Below, one piece after another: positions 36,750-46,198 of a DNA stretch of 64,000 nt (position 1 is the first letter of the stretch; the number at the start of each line of letters is the position of its first letter). The stretch is from Chromatiaceae bacterium (GTDB lineage Bacteria > Pseudomonadota > Gammaproteobacteria > Chromatiales > Chromatiaceae), in assembly GCA_024235175.1 (NCBI GenBank), contig JACKMX010000004.1, positions 558,001 to 622,000 on the forward strand, read 5' to 3'. A program made the translations under genes and the position numbers. The notes beneath the pieces were generated by a model. The model saw nothing but the letters and a program-made list of their open reading frames with translations. It ran no database searches and was not told where the DNA came from.

Positions 36750-37550
36750 TTACCAGTTATAGGTCTTGGGATTGATTTTCCCCCTGTCCATCAGGGAGAG
36801 ACTGAAATCGAGAGAGGTGGGATCGAAGTCAGTCATCTCATTCGCACCGAATACTTCCTTGCTGGCCTTCGCTGCTTCGGCAATTTTGGCCTTCACATCC
36901 CCCGATACACCTTTGGAGGCCGAGAGGACGTTATCCGGGTTCCTGACTTCCGACACACCGGGTATCTCGTACATGGAAAGTTCGGGGAATCTGTCGGCAT
37001 TGCCTGCCCACCACCAGTTCTTGACCACACCGGCTTTGGCTTTGCCGGCTTTTACCGCACCGCTGGTGGCTGCATGGTTCTTGGTTGGTATGGCGGCCTG
37101 GCCGTTGGTAGCCGCCTTGGCGCTGGACTCACCGGAGCTTGCGCCAACCGCGTAAGCGACCCTATCCGGATTGCTGTGCAGGATGGCAACAGGATCCTCG
37201 CCTTTTGGGTATACCAGCACTCCTGAGTAGTACTCGTGGCCGTTGGCTGCCTGGACCAAGCCCTCCCCCAGCTCACGGGCCCGGATGATCGCCTGTACGA
37301 AAGAACCGACGTAAACCAGAGCAGGCTCGCCGGTGGCGAAGGTGTCGAGTATCTGCGGATAGCTGTTGGCGATACGCGGCCTGACCTGAACACCTGATTT
37401 ACTGCTCAATTCGCTGGTAATCACTTTGGCCTGGTCTGCCTTCGCCTTCCACTCCGGTGAAAACCAGAGGTCGATGGCGTCGGCAGCCAGCGCCAGGTTG
37501 GTGAAAGCTGTTGCGGCCAGTAATACGAATGTATGGAAAATTTTTTTCAT
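36750..37550 (-). CDS. PhnD-like periplasmic binding protein
   Basis: 266 residues from the ATG at 37550, which follows GGAG and gives a signal peptide MKKIFHTFVLLAATAFTNLALA. The rest resembles PhnD/phosphate-phosphonate binding proteins, with DLWFSPEWKAKADQAKVITSELSSKSGVQVRPRIANSYPQILDTFATGEPALVYVGSF and a C-terminal DPTSLDFSLSLMDRGKI. No ABC transporter ATPase or permease is adjacent. Instead a chemoreceptor diverges from it, suggesting it delivers a ligand to a receptor. The ligand is unknown, and specificity residues for phosphite or phosphonate cannot be judged by eye. Confidence 0.75.
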   Translation of the reverse strand: MKKIFHTFVLLAATAFTNLALAADAIDLWFSPEWKAKADQAKVITSELSSKSGVQVRPRIANSYPQILDTFATGEPALVYVGSFVQAIIRARELGEGLVQAANGHEYYSGVLVYPKGEDPVAILHSNPDRVAYAVGASSGESSAKAATNGQAAIPTKNHAATSGAVKAGKAKAGVVKNWWWAGNADRFPELSMYEIPGVSEVRNPDNVLSASKGVSGDVKAKIAEAAKASKEVFGANEMTDFDPTSLDFSLSLMDRGKINPKTYNW

Positions 37551-37793
37551 GCACAGATCTCCTTGAGGTTCCTTTAGCTGTTCCAATAAGTCCTGATTCA
37601 TTATCAGCACCATGATTATCGTCAGGGCGGAGTTGCACTTTAAAATTTTCGCTAATAACGCTAAAGATATCAAAACCAATGTCGAACAATCGGTATGTAG
37701 AAAATGGCGTGGATACCGGTTTTTTCCATCTGGAAAATCGCCCATTAGGAAAACTGAACAAAACCAACAAACCCGGCTGACAGGGAGGTAATC

Positions 37794-39539
37794 GTGGCAT
37801 CTCTACTCGCTTCCATGCTAACTACAGGTGGCCGAAAGCGGCTTCTGCCGATATTTGGATTGATCATATTTTCACTGATAAGCGCCAGCTTTGCCGTACT
37901 CAGCATCATCCTCCCGTCACAGGTGGGCTCCTCACTGGAAGAGGGCGTCAACGGGCGTCTGCTGCCCGGCGTGCACAGCGCAATAACCGAATCGAGCCAG
38001 GCAATTAAAGCGGAGCTCGACAGCAAGCGGGATGCGACGCTTGCCCGGGTCAAGCTGGCTTTCACCACACAGTACGAGGCCAAGGGCAAGGCTCTGATCA
38101 AGACCCTGCTGCCGCTGGTTGAAAATTACGACTTCGATACCGCCAGGCAGATACTGGTGGATGCGGTGGATGCGGACAGCTCCATCGCCGGCATTCGCTA
38201 CCGTTTGCAGGCGGACGACAAGCCGGCGCTGGTTGGTGACGGATCGCTAAACGGGCTGCTTCCGTTCAAGGCCGCCGAGAAGAGCAACTTTGCTGACGTG
38301 GATATAGATCTGCTGGTGCTGCCGAATCTGCTGACACAGGCAGAAAAGGATGAGAGGAGTTCTTTCGCCAGGGTGGAACAGCAGATGCTGAATGCCAACC
38401 AGGCATTGCAGCAACGCATCCTGGATGACTCCCATGCCATGCAGGCGGCAACACTGGCATCCATGCGCGTACGCGTCTGGCTGCTCGCCGCGGTGGGTGT
38501 GATACTGCTGGTGGGAGTGACCCTGCTGATCATGCAACGATTGGTTATCCTGCCGCTGGAAAGGACAAAGCAGCATCTGCTGTCCATTGCCGGGGGGGAT
38601 CTGACCCATGACTTCGACTACCGCAGCGGGAATGAGCTGGGCGAGATGGCCGACGCCATGAACACCATGGTCGCCAATCTGCGGCGCATTGTGGCAGATA
38701 TCAACCGTTCGGTAAGATCGCTCACCGCTCACGCGGACAACCTGAGCCGGAACACCGGCAACGTGGTCCAGGGAGCACGTGACCAGGCGTCCCAGGCGAC
38801 ACAGGCAGCATCGGCCATTACCGAGTTATCGGCATCTTTCAACGAGGTCGCTCACAACAGCAGCTGCGCATCCGAGTCCGCCGGTTCAGCATCCCGGCAG
38901 GCGCTGGCCGGACGTGAGATCGTTTCAAAAACGGCCAGTGAAATGAACACTATAGCCGCCAGGGTTTCAGACTCATCCACGTTGATCGGTGCATTGAACC
39001 GCCGGGGTGAGGAGATCGGCAATGTGGTGAACGTGATCAACGGCATCGCCGAACAGACCAATCTGCTGGCGCTGAACGCTGCCATCGAAGCGGCCCGCGC
39101 GGGAGAACAGGGCCGCGGGTTCGCCGTGGTTGCCGATGAAGTGAGAACGCTGGCCGGCCGCACCGGTGACGCAACCCGGGAAATCTCGCAGATGATAGAG
39201 CGGATCCAGTCTGATACCGGCAAATCGGTAAAAAGCATGGATTCGGTGAACGAGCAGGTTGGCAATGGCGTGGAGTTAGCCGAAAAAGCGCTGGCGGCAA
39301 TGGATGAGATCGTACTTTCCTCCGACAAGAGCATGCAGATGGCCACCAGTATTGCCACCGCCGTCGAGCAGCAGTCGGTCACTGCCAATGAAGTCTCCGG
39401 CAACGTGGAGAAGATGGCCATGGTCAGCAGGGAGACCGAAGATGCCAGCACCACGATGCAGCAGGCGGCTCAGGAGCTGGCGCAGTTGGGTACGGAGCTA
39501 GATAAAGCCATCTCCTGGTTTGCGGTCAAAGAGGGATAA
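37794..39539 (+). CDS. Methyl-accepting chemotaxis protein
   Basis: 581 residues. A first membrane helix at about 18-42 leads into a periplasmic domain of ~185 residues (predicted helical, with EGVNGRLLPGVHSAITESSQAIKAEL). A second helix lies around 222-245 and is followed by a HAMP domain. The hairpin tip is IAEQTNLLALNAAIEAARAGEQGRGFAVVADEVRTLA, then MEQ-type helices ending in AISWFAVKEG. No CheR pentapeptide is present. The sensor domain is not a recognisable Cache. The gene diverges from the PhnD-like gene across 243 bp, suggesting a shared control region and a receptor/binding-protein pair. Confidence 0.88.
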   Translation: MASLLASMLTTGGRKRLLPIFGLIIFSLISASFAVLSIILPSQVGSSLEEGVNGRLLPGVHSAITESSQAIKAELDSKRDATLARVKLAFTTQYEAKGKALIKTLLPLVENYDFDTARQILVDAVDADSSIAGIRYRLQADDKPALVGDGSLNGLLPFKAAEKSNFADVDIDLLVLPNLLTQAEKDERSSFARVEQQMLNANQALQQRILDDSHAMQAATLASMRVRVWLLAAVGVILLVGVTLLIMQRLVILPLERTKQHLLSIAGGDLTHDFDYRSGNELGEMADAMNTMVANLRRIVADINRSVRSLTAHADNLSRNTGNVVQGARDQASQATQAASAITELSASFNEVAHNSSCASESAGSASRQALAGREIVSKTASEMNTIAARVSDSSTLIGALNRRGEEIGNVVNVINGIAEQTNLLALNAAIEAARAGEQGRGFAVVADEVRTLAGRTGDATREISQMIERIQSDTGKSVKSMDSVNEQVGNGVELAEKALAAMDEIVLSSDKSMQMATSIATAVEQQSVTANEVSGNVEKMAMVSRETEDASTTMQQAAQELAQLGTELDKAISWFAVKEG

Positions 39540-39558
39540 ACAGCAGGTGCAGGTCCGG

Positions 39559-40839
39559 CTAATCTATCCCCTGTTCAAGATATTCGGCCACCAGCTCGGT
39601 CAATCCGATAACCTCGGTATCCATCTCGTAGTGCTCCAAACCCTCTTCCAGCACGATGCGGCAGTTGGCGCAGGCGGTGACAACGGTATTCACACCTGAC
39701 TCCTCGAACTGCTTTTTCTTGCGGCCAAACACTCTCAAGCGAAGCTCCTCGGCACGCTCGTTGGCGCTGACCCCACCGCCGCCGCCGCAGCAGAAGTTCA
39801 TACTGCCGTGATCGGTGGTCTCGACAAATCCGCTGGCCACCTGATGCAGCAGGTTGCGCGGCGGATCGACAACGCCGCCGCGGCGGACGATCTGGCAGGG
39901 ATCGTGCAATGTCATCGGGGTATCGCTCTTTCCGTTGAGTTTCAGACGCCCCTCCCGCTGCAGCTGCTCCAACAGTTCCAGTATATGGATGACCTTGAAC
40001 TTGTAGGGCCGGCCGATCAGGTTCGGCCCCTCCCAGCGGATTGCGGTATAGGCATGGCCGCACTCGGGACTGATCAGGTACTTCACACCCAGCTGCTCCG
40101 CCGCATTGACCGCACGGCTGACTATCTCCCTCGCCCCATCGCGGCTGCCGATCTGAATACCGGCGTTGGTCGCCTCGAACGCCTCGCTGCTGATGGTCCA
40201 GGAGAGGCCGGCAGCATCGAAAATGCGGGTGACACTCCCGATATATTCGGGAAAGTTGACCACTTCCATAGAGGAGAAAAGCGCCATGTACTCGGCCCCT
40301 TCACAATCGATGGGGATGGTCAGTCCCGATGCTTTCTCCACATGCGCAAGCGTCGCCTTCAGGGTTTTCAGCGTCACTCCCATTGGACTGCCAATATCCA
40401 GCGTACGCTGCAGCGCCTTCTGCATACCGTCCGGTGTATACCCGGAGAGATAAAATGCCTCGCGCTGTTTGCGCAGCATATAGGTGATGTCTATACCCAC
40501 CGGGCAGACCATCGAGCAGCGCCCGCACAGGTTGCAGCTGTCGTAGACCAACTCCTCCCAGTCGGCAAAATCCCGTTCGTCCGGTCCTGATGACCTACCC
40601 AGCATTTTGCCCAATCGTCCGGACAGCGTATGTTCCTGCCGCCACAGTTTACGCATCGGTTCCAGCTTATAGATCGGGGTGTAGCGCGGATCGCCGGTTT
40701 CCACGTGAAAATGGCAAGCCTCGGCGCACAGTCCGCAATGGACGCAACTTGAGAAATAGGAAGAGACCCTGGCGTCTATCTGATTGCGCAGTTCACTCAG
40801 TGCGGCTTCGATCCGGTCATTCATGTTCGCAGCCATCAC
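39559..40839 (-). CDS. DsrK/HdrD-like Fe-S oxidoreductase with CCG domains
   Basis: 426 residues. Two N-terminal 4Fe-4S motifs (CVHCGLCAEACHF and CNLCGRCSMVCPVGI) are followed by two CCG-type domains. One has SPECGHAYTAIRW...HDPCQIVRRGG...NFCCGGGGG and the last has VTACANCRIVLEEGLE. This is the HdrD/DsrK/GlpC architecture. In such complexes it receives or gives electrons to a thiol/disulfide or other soluble partner, coupled to a membrane cytochrome b. Here the cytochrome-b-like gene is directly upstream, starting 3 bp before this one, and formate dehydrogenase genes precede it. The partner substrate is unknown. Confidence 0.85.
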   Translation of the reverse strand: MMAANMNDRIEAALSELRNQIDARVSSYFSSCVHCGLCAEACHFHVETGDPRYTPIYKLEPMRKLWRQEHTLSGRLGKMLGRSSGPDERDFADWEELVYDSCNLCGRCSMVCPVGIDITYMLRKQREAFYLSGYTPDGMQKALQRTLDIGSPMGVTLKTLKATLAHVEKASGLTIPIDCEGAEYMALFSSMEVVNFPEYIGSVTRIFDAAGLSWTISSEAFEATNAGIQIGSRDGAREIVSRAVNAAEQLGVKYLISPECGHAYTAIRWEGPNLIGRPYKFKVIHILELLEQLQREGRLKLNGKSDTPMTLHDPCQIVRRGGVVDPPRNLLHQVASGFVETTDHGSMNFCCGGGGGVSANERAEELRLRVFGRKKKQFEESGVNTVVTACANCRIVLEEGLEHYEMDTEVIGLTELVAEYLEQGID

Positions 40840-40842
40840 TCA

Positions 40843-41484
40843 TCATGCGTTAACCCCCTTACGTGCCATGGATGCTCCCGTATAGCCACGGCTTATGGCG
40901 AAGGTGAATGCGTGCATCAGCGTGCTGAACGGAAAATAGATCAGCAGCAGCTCCGCCAACAGAAGATGCAGCAGGCGCAACCCCTCATATGCCTGGGCCA
41001 GCGCCAGGCATCCACTGAGCATCACCAGAAATACCAGCAGCGATGCGGTATAGTCCCCGGTATCCGAGATCAACCGTGTCACCGGATTCATCAGCCGATA
41101 GAGAAGCAACAACAGCAGGCCTGCAAAGGCCACCTCGGAAACCAGAATGAATCCCCAATGGGGGAGCGTCACCCAGCCGAATCCGGTAATCCGCTCCGAA
41201 ATGAACTCGACATGAGGTTGTGCCAGAAACAACAGCGCGAACAGTCCCAGGTGGAACATGTAGCCCGCCACGAGTTGCACTTTGCCGCGGGTTATCACTG
41301 GCCGCCGCGGCAGGGAGCGGCTGAACAGCGTGCGCAGTGCGCCGCCTGATCCGCCGTTTCTGGGTTCAGAGAAATCCACCGCAACCCCGATGCGCACTAT
41401 CGCAATCAGGCGCCAGGCTACGCCCAGCAGAAAAACGCCCAGGGAAAAATACCAGAGTGGACCATCGATAAAGTTGCCGATCAC
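40843..41484 (-). CDS. NarI/DsrM-like membrane cytochrome b subunit
   Basis: 213 residues from a GTG at 41484 that overlaps the stop of the FDH gamma gene (GTGA) and has GGAGGCGGGGG in front. That is better than the long upstream extension, which is Arg-rich and unlike a membrane protein. About five membrane helices are seen, including DGPLWYFSLGVFLLGVAWRLI and GYMFHLGLFALLFLAQPHVEFI. Conserved His residues in helices (MFHLGLF, RLLHLLLAELL, STLMHAFTF) could bind two hemes b. Family relatives are NarI and DsrM, which exchange electrons with quinones. Genes upstream and downstream suggest a membrane anchor for the DsrK-like protein. Confidence 0.82.
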   Translation of the reverse strand: MIGNFIDGPLWYFSLGVFLLGVAWRLIAIVRIGVAVDFSEPRNGGSGGALRTLFSRSLPRRPVITRGKVQLVAGYMFHLGLFALLFLAQPHVEFISERITGFGWVTLPHWGFILVSEVAFAGLLLLLLYRLMNPVTRLISDTGDYTASLLVFLVMLSGCLALAQAYEGLRLLHLLLAELLLIYFPFSTLMHAFTFAISRGYTGASMARKGVNA

Positions 41485-42620
41485 TCCCCCGCCTCCACGA
41501 TTGACTGACGTTTCGGCGCGCCGGGCGCAAACCCCTCGGCGCCGTGAGCATCCTCGACAGTGACCACCTCGCCGTTGTTTTCGCAACGTTCGGCCCACCA
41601 ATCGTGATGCTCACGCGCCCAGTTGAGATCACAGTAACCCGTTGTCATCCCCTCCAGCGCACCCTCCATGCCAATGGTGCCAATATAAATGTGGCCGATG
41701 ATCACCAGGATCATCACCAGCGCCGTTATACCGTGGGCGACGTGAGACAGCGCCATGATCTCCCTGCCCTGGCCCAGTACCGGAAATACCAGTATCACAC
41801 CCGATATCGCCGTCACCCCCCCGACCAGCACCAACATCCAGAACATGCTCTTCTCACCCATATTGAAGAAGTTGGAGGGAACATGTTTCTTGCCGATCAC
41901 CCCTCCTCCGCGCAGCAACCAGGTAAGATCGCCGCGCTGGTAGATATTACGGCGAACGAAGCGGAAGAAGACCAGCGCCAATGCCAGCAGAAAGAGCGGT
42001 CCGAACAGGTTGTGGCCCTCCTTGCTGGCGGAGGCCAGAATGGAAAAAATCTCGGGGCCCAGCAGCGGTATCAACAGCGACCTGCCCAACAGCATTGTCA
42101 GGCCGGTCAGCGCCAGAAACAGAAAGATGGAAGCAATGAACCAGTGAATTGTGCGCTCATATGCGCTGTAGCGCAGCAGGCGTTTATCGGAGGGCCCAGC
42201 GTGAATCGGCACCCGCCCGCGAATCAGATAGAAGAGCACAACGAACACAAACATGCCGGCGATCGCATAGCCAGCATAAGGTATCAGCCGTTCCATGCGA
42301 AAACGGCGCCACTCATCCCCGATGGCATTGATCAGCATGCCGCTGTCGACGCTTTTGATCTGGGTGGTGCCGACAGGCGCCCGACCTGTCTGCTCTATTT
42401 CCGCCCAGAGGTCCACCCCTGGCGCCCCGCTCATCGGTGCCTTCACACCAGGCGCAGCGGGTTGTTGGCGCTTGCGTACTTCGCGCCACAGATCCGCCCC
42501 CGGGTTGGGTATCTGAATGCCCTCCTGCCGGGTCTGGGCGGATACACTGCTGCCAGAGAATGTTGCCAGAAGTGTAATCAGCACAAGCAGGATCACCATG
42601 CCTGATGCAGGTCGACACAT
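41481..42620 (-). CDS. fdhC: Formate dehydrogenase gamma subunit (cytochrome b)
   Basis: 379 residues. An N-terminal signal peptide (VILLVLITLLATFSGSSVSA) is followed by a ~110-residue periplasmic stretch with repeats of GVDLWAEI-type segments. Then come four main membrane helices of the FdnI/FdoI type with heme-b His residues (YERTIHWFIASIFLFLALTGL, SHVAHGITALVMILVIIGHIYIGTIGMEGAL). The subunit carries electrons from the Fe-S subunit to quinones. The N-terminal extension is longer than in E. coli FdnI, as commonly seen in the FDH3-type cluster. It follows fdhB by 30 bp. Confidence 0.9.
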   Translation of the reverse strand: MCRPASGMVILLVLITLLATFSGSSVSAQTRQEGIQIPNPGADLWREVRKRQQPAAPGVKAPMSGAPGVDLWAEIEQTGRAPVGTTQIKSVDSGMLINAIGDEWRRFRMERLIPYAGYAIAGMFVFVVLFYLIRGRVPIHAGPSDKRLLRYSAYERTIHWFIASIFLFLALTGLTMLLGRSLLIPLLGPEIFSILASASKEGHNLFGPLFLLALALVFFRFVRRNIYQRGDLTWLLRGGGVIGKKHVPSNFFNMGEKSMFWMLVLVGGVTAISGVILVFPVLGQGREIMALSHVAHGITALVMILVIIGHIYIGTIGMEGALEGMTTGYCDLNWAREHHDWWAERCENNGEVVTVEDAHGAEGFAPGAPKRQSIVEAGE

Positions 42621-42650
42621 GAATGGCGGCTCCTGTATAGCTGTTTAGGA

Positions 42651-43280
42651 TTACTCTATGGTGCTCGCCTTGCCCTGCAGACCGCGGGGTGAGCGCAGTG
42701 TTGCATTCTGGAAGGAGACACCCCGCTGCAGCGTGCGGCCGGCGCGATTGACGATACGCTTGCGATAGATCTCGGAGAGTACGTTCGCATCTCCGGCCAA
42801 CAGCGCCTTGGTCGAGCACATCTCGGCGCAAAGCGGCAATTTGCCCTCGGCAAGCCGGTTGGAGCCGTATTTGCGGAACTCCTCCGCGCTGTTGTCCTCC
42901 AGCGGACCGCCCGCGCAGAAGGTGCACTTGTCCATTTTGCCGCGGGTGGCAAAAGCACCGTCCGCAGGAAACTGCGGCGCACCGAAGGGACAGGCGTAGA
43001 AACAGTAACCGCAGCCGATGCAGATATCCTTGTCGTGCAGCACCACACCGTCTTCGGTGGTGTAGAAGCAGTCGACCGGACAGACCGCGGCGCAGGGTGC
43101 ATCCGAACAGTGCATGCAGGCCACCGACAGGGAACGCTCGCCGGGCTCGCCATCCTTGATCGTCACCACCCGGCGCCGGTTGACGCCCCAGGGCACCTCA
43201 TTCTCATTTTTGCAGGCGGTGACACAACCGTTGCACTCGATACAGCGCTCAGCGTCACAATAAAATTTCATTCTTGCCAT
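42651..43280 (-). CDS. fdhB: Formate dehydrogenase Fe-S (beta) subunit
   Basis: 209 residues. Four Cys clusters of the electron-transfer subunit are visible: CIECNGCVTACK, CMHCSDAPCAAVCPV, CIGCGYCFYACPFGAP and the KCTFCAGG...LPLCAEMC group, giving four [4Fe-4S] clusters. It moves electrons from the molybdenum subunit to the cytochrome b. It has no Tat or Sec signal of its own, so it is presumably exported bound to FdhA. No C-terminal membrane anchor is present, unlike E. coli FdnH. It is 14 bp after fdhA. Confidence 0.93.
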   Translation of the reverse strand: MARMKFYCDAERCIECNGCVTACKNENEVPWGVNRRRVVTIKDGEPGERSLSVACMHCSDAPCAAVCPVDCFYTTEDGVVLHDKDICIGCGYCFYACPFGAPQFPADGAFATRGKMDKCTFCAGGPLEDNSAEEFRKYGSNRLAEGKLPLCAEMCSTKALLAGDANVLSEIYRKRIVNRAGRTLQRGVSFQNATLRSPRGLQGKASTIE

Positions 43281-43294
43281 TGCTAGCTACCCCC

Positions 43295-46186
43295 TCAAGC
43301 CTTGGTGATCTTGCAGAGGGACGCCTTGGTCTCCTGCATCTGAGTGACCGAATCATAGCCATAGGTCATGGCGGTATTACAGGCTTCGCCCAGCACATAG
43401 GGATCGGTTCCAGGAGGATACTTGTCGCGCAGATCCCTACCCTGAAAATGTCCGGCAAAGTGGAATGGCATGAACGCCACTCCGGCGGCAACGCGACGGG
43501 TAACCATCGCCTTGACCTTCACCCTGCCGCCTTCCGGACCCTCCAGCCAGACGTCGTCGCCATCCCTGACCCCGGCGTTGTTGGCATCGCGCGGGTGCAT
43601 CTCCACAAACATCTCCTGCTGCAGTTCGGCCAGCCAGGGATTTGAGCGGGTCTCATCCCCACCGCCTTCGTACTCCACCAGACGGCCCGAAGTGAGGATG
43701 ATCGGGTAATCCTGCGAGTAGTCCTTTGCCTGGATGGATGCATACCGGGTCGGCAGACGGTAGAAATTCTTGCGATCTTCGTAGGTGGGATACTTTTCCA
43801 CCAGATCGCGCCGGCTGGTGTAGAGCGGCTCTCGGTGGATCGGCACCGGATCCGGGAAGGTCCAGACAATGGTTCTCGCCTTGGCGTTGCCGAACGGCGC
43901 GCAGCCATGTTTGATCGCCACACGCTGGATGCCGCCGGAGAGATCGGTCTTCCAGTTCTTGCCTTCGGCAGACTGCTGCTCCTCGGCGGTGAGGTCGTTC
44001 CACCAACCCAGTTTCTTCAACAACACATCGGTAAATTCCGGATAGCCGTCTTTTATCTCCGAGCCTTTCGACCAGGATCCCTCCGCCAGCAGATTCACCC
44101 CGTCGCGCTCCACGCCGAAACGGGCTCGGAAGGTGAGTCCGCCCTCGGCAACGGGCATGCTCGTGTCATACAGATTGGGCGTGCCCGGATGCCCCATCTC
44201 AGGTGTTCCCCAGCAGGGCCAGGGCATGCCGTAGTATTCATTGTCGCATGGACCGCCTTCCGCCTTCAGAGAGGTATAGTCGAATGTGCCCCAGTTCTGC
44301 TGATGCTTCTTCAACCTCTCCGGACTCTGACCGGTGTAGCCGATGGTCCACATGCCGCGGTTGAATTCACGCGTGATATCCTCGATCAGCGGTTCGTCAT
44401 TTTCCACCTTGATGTTCTTGCACAGCGCCTCGTCGATGCCCAGCTTTTTCGCCAGTTTGTACATGATGGTGTGATCCGGCAGCGATTCGAACATCGGTTC
44501 GATTACCCGGTCGCGCCACTGCAGCGAACGGTTGGAAGCCGTTACCGAGCCATAGGTTTCGTACTGGGTGGCCGCCGGCAGCAGATATACGCCGTCGGTG
44601 CGGTCGTGCATCACCGCGGACGCGGTTGGGTATGGATCGACGATGACCAGGGTATCGAGCATCTCCATGGCTTTTTTCATCTCCACCCCGCGCGTCTGGC
44701 TGTTAGGCGCGTGTCCCCAGAAGATCATGGCGCGCAGATTGTCGCGCTGGGCTATATGGGTCTTCTCCTCCAGTACACCATCGATCCAGCGGGAGACCGG
44801 GATGCCCATCAGCGTCATGGCGTTGACGATCTTGTCGGTGCCACCCTCTTCGCCGAAGAACTCTCCGGGCCGGCTCTCCTTGTCGAAACGCGCTGCCAGC
44901 CATTCATAGTCAAGATCCCAGACTTTTGCCCAGTGCTTCCAGGATCCTTCGGCAAGGCCGTAATACCCGGGCAGCGTGTGCGACAACACGCCGAAATCGG
45001 TGGCGCCCTGCACGTTGTCATGGCCGCGGAAAATATTGGTTCCGCCGCCGGCCACACCCATGTTGCCAAGCGCCAGCTGGAATGCACAGTAGGCGCGGGT
45101 GTTGTTGTTGCCGATGGTGTGCTGGGTTCCACCCATGCACCAAATAAAAGTGCCGGGCCGATTGTCCGCCATCGCCTTGGTCGCAGCATAGACCTGATTT
45201 TCAGGCACACCGGTCACCCGTTCGACCTCGTCCGGCGTCCACTTCATCACCTCCTTGCGCACCTCTTCCATACCGTAAACACGCTGCTTTATGAAATCCT
45301 TGTCCTCCCAGCCGTTCTGAAACACGTGCCACAACATGCCCCAGATCAGCGGAACGTCTGTGCCGGGGCGCAGGCGCAGGTAGTGGTTGGCGTGCGCTGC
45401 GGTGCGGGTAAAGCGTGGATCGATTACGATCAGCGGCGCGTTGTTCTCCTCGGCAGCCTTGAATACGTGCTGCAGGGAGACCGGGTGAGCCTCGGCCGGG
45501 TTGCCGCCGATGATCAGGATCGACCTGGAGTTATGAATATCGTTGTAGGAGTTGGTCATCGCACCGTAGCCCCAGGTGTTGGCAACACCCGCCACGGTGG
45601 TGGAGTGACAGATCCTGGCCTGGTGATCCACATTGTTGGTACCCCAGACGGCGGCCAGTTTTCGGAACAGGTAAGCCTGCTCGTTGCTGTGCTTGGCCGA
45701 ACCCAGCCAGTAGACGGAATCCGGGCCAGAGCTTTCGCGGATTTTCAACAGCCGGTCGCCGACTTCGGCTATCGCCTCGTCCCACGAGATGCGTACCCAT
45801 TTGCCGTCCACCAGCTTGGTCGGATATTTCAAACGCCGCTCGCCGTGCCCGTGTTCGCGTACCGAAGCACCCTTTGCGCAATGCGCTCCACGGCAGAACG
45901 GATGGTCAAAAGCGGGCTCCTGACCGGTCCAGACGCCGTTTTGCACCTCGGCGATAATGCCGCAGCCGACCGAGCAGTGCGTGCAGATGGTTCTAACCTG
46001 CTGGGTCGCACCCGCTGTGCCGGACTCGGCTCTTGCCCGGCGCATCATGGTCGGGTGCAGACCGAGTCCCAGCATGGTGCCACCGGCCATCAGACCGGAC
46101 GACCGCAGAAATTCGCGTCTCGTCAGCGCACTGCCGGGATTATCCGGTTGCGGCTTGGTTTCATTGGAGCGTTTTTTCAGTTTCAT
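43295..46186 (-). CDS. fdhA: Formate dehydrogenase alpha (molybdopterin) subunit, Cys type
   Basis: 963 residues, the normal length. A Tat signal (LTRREFLRSSGLMAGG) marks periplasmic export. The [4Fe-4S] site is CTHCSVGC (Cys68, 71, 75) with Cys103 in HCAKG. The Mo ligand is a cysteine (Cys193 in RICHSTTVAG) followed by the catalytic His, not selenocysteine. NTWGYGAMTNSYNDIHNSRSILIIGGNPAEAHP and CMGGTQHTIGNNNTRAYCA bind the bis-MGD cofactor. It oxidises formate to CO2, or could run in reverse. MobB elsewhere in the window makes MGD. It is followed by fdhB and fdhC and preceded by the Tat peptide gene. Confidence 0.97.
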   Translation of the reverse strand: MKLKKRSNETKPQPDNPGSALTRREFLRSSGLMAGGTMLGLGLHPTMMRRARAESGTAGATQQVRTICTHCSVGCGIIAEVQNGVWTGQEPAFDHPFCRGAHCAKGASVREHGHGERRLKYPTKLVDGKWVRISWDEAIAEVGDRLLKIRESSGPDSVYWLGSAKHSNEQAYLFRKLAAVWGTNNVDHQARICHSTTVAGVANTWGYGAMTNSYNDIHNSRSILIIGGNPAEAHPVSLQHVFKAAEENNAPLIVIDPRFTRTAAHANHYLRLRPGTDVPLIWGMLWHVFQNGWEDKDFIKQRVYGMEEVRKEVMKWTPDEVERVTGVPENQVYAATKAMADNRPGTFIWCMGGTQHTIGNNNTRAYCAFQLALGNMGVAGGGTNIFRGHDNVQGATDFGVLSHTLPGYYGLAEGSWKHWAKVWDLDYEWLAARFDKESRPGEFFGEEGGTDKIVNAMTLMGIPVSRWIDGVLEEKTHIAQRDNLRAMIFWGHAPNSQTRGVEMKKAMEMLDTLVIVDPYPTASAVMHDRTDGVYLLPAATQYETYGSVTASNRSLQWRDRVIEPMFESLPDHTIMYKLAKKLGIDEALCKNIKVENDEPLIEDITREFNRGMWTIGYTGQSPERLKKHQQNWGTFDYTSLKAEGGPCDNEYYGMPWPCWGTPEMGHPGTPNLYDTSMPVAEGGLTFRARFGVERDGVNLLAEGSWSKGSEIKDGYPEFTDVLLKKLGWWNDLTAEEQQSAEGKNWKTDLSGGIQRVAIKHGCAPFGNAKARTIVWTFPDPVPIHREPLYTSRRDLVEKYPTYEDRKNFYRLPTRYASIQAKDYSQDYPIILTSGRLVEYEGGGDETRSNPWLAELQQEMFVEMHPRDANNAGVRDGDDVWLEGPEGGRVKVKAMVTRRVAAGVAFMPFHFAGHFQGRDLRDKYPPGTDPYVLGEACNTAMTYGYDSVTQMQETKASLCKITKA

Positions 46187-46198
46187 CCGGGTATCCCT

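Noticed and set aside
45607..45612. Selenocysteine in the FDH alpha subunit
   Set aside because: The Mo-ligand position is a normal Cys codon within RICHSTTVAG. There is no in-frame TGA in the gene.
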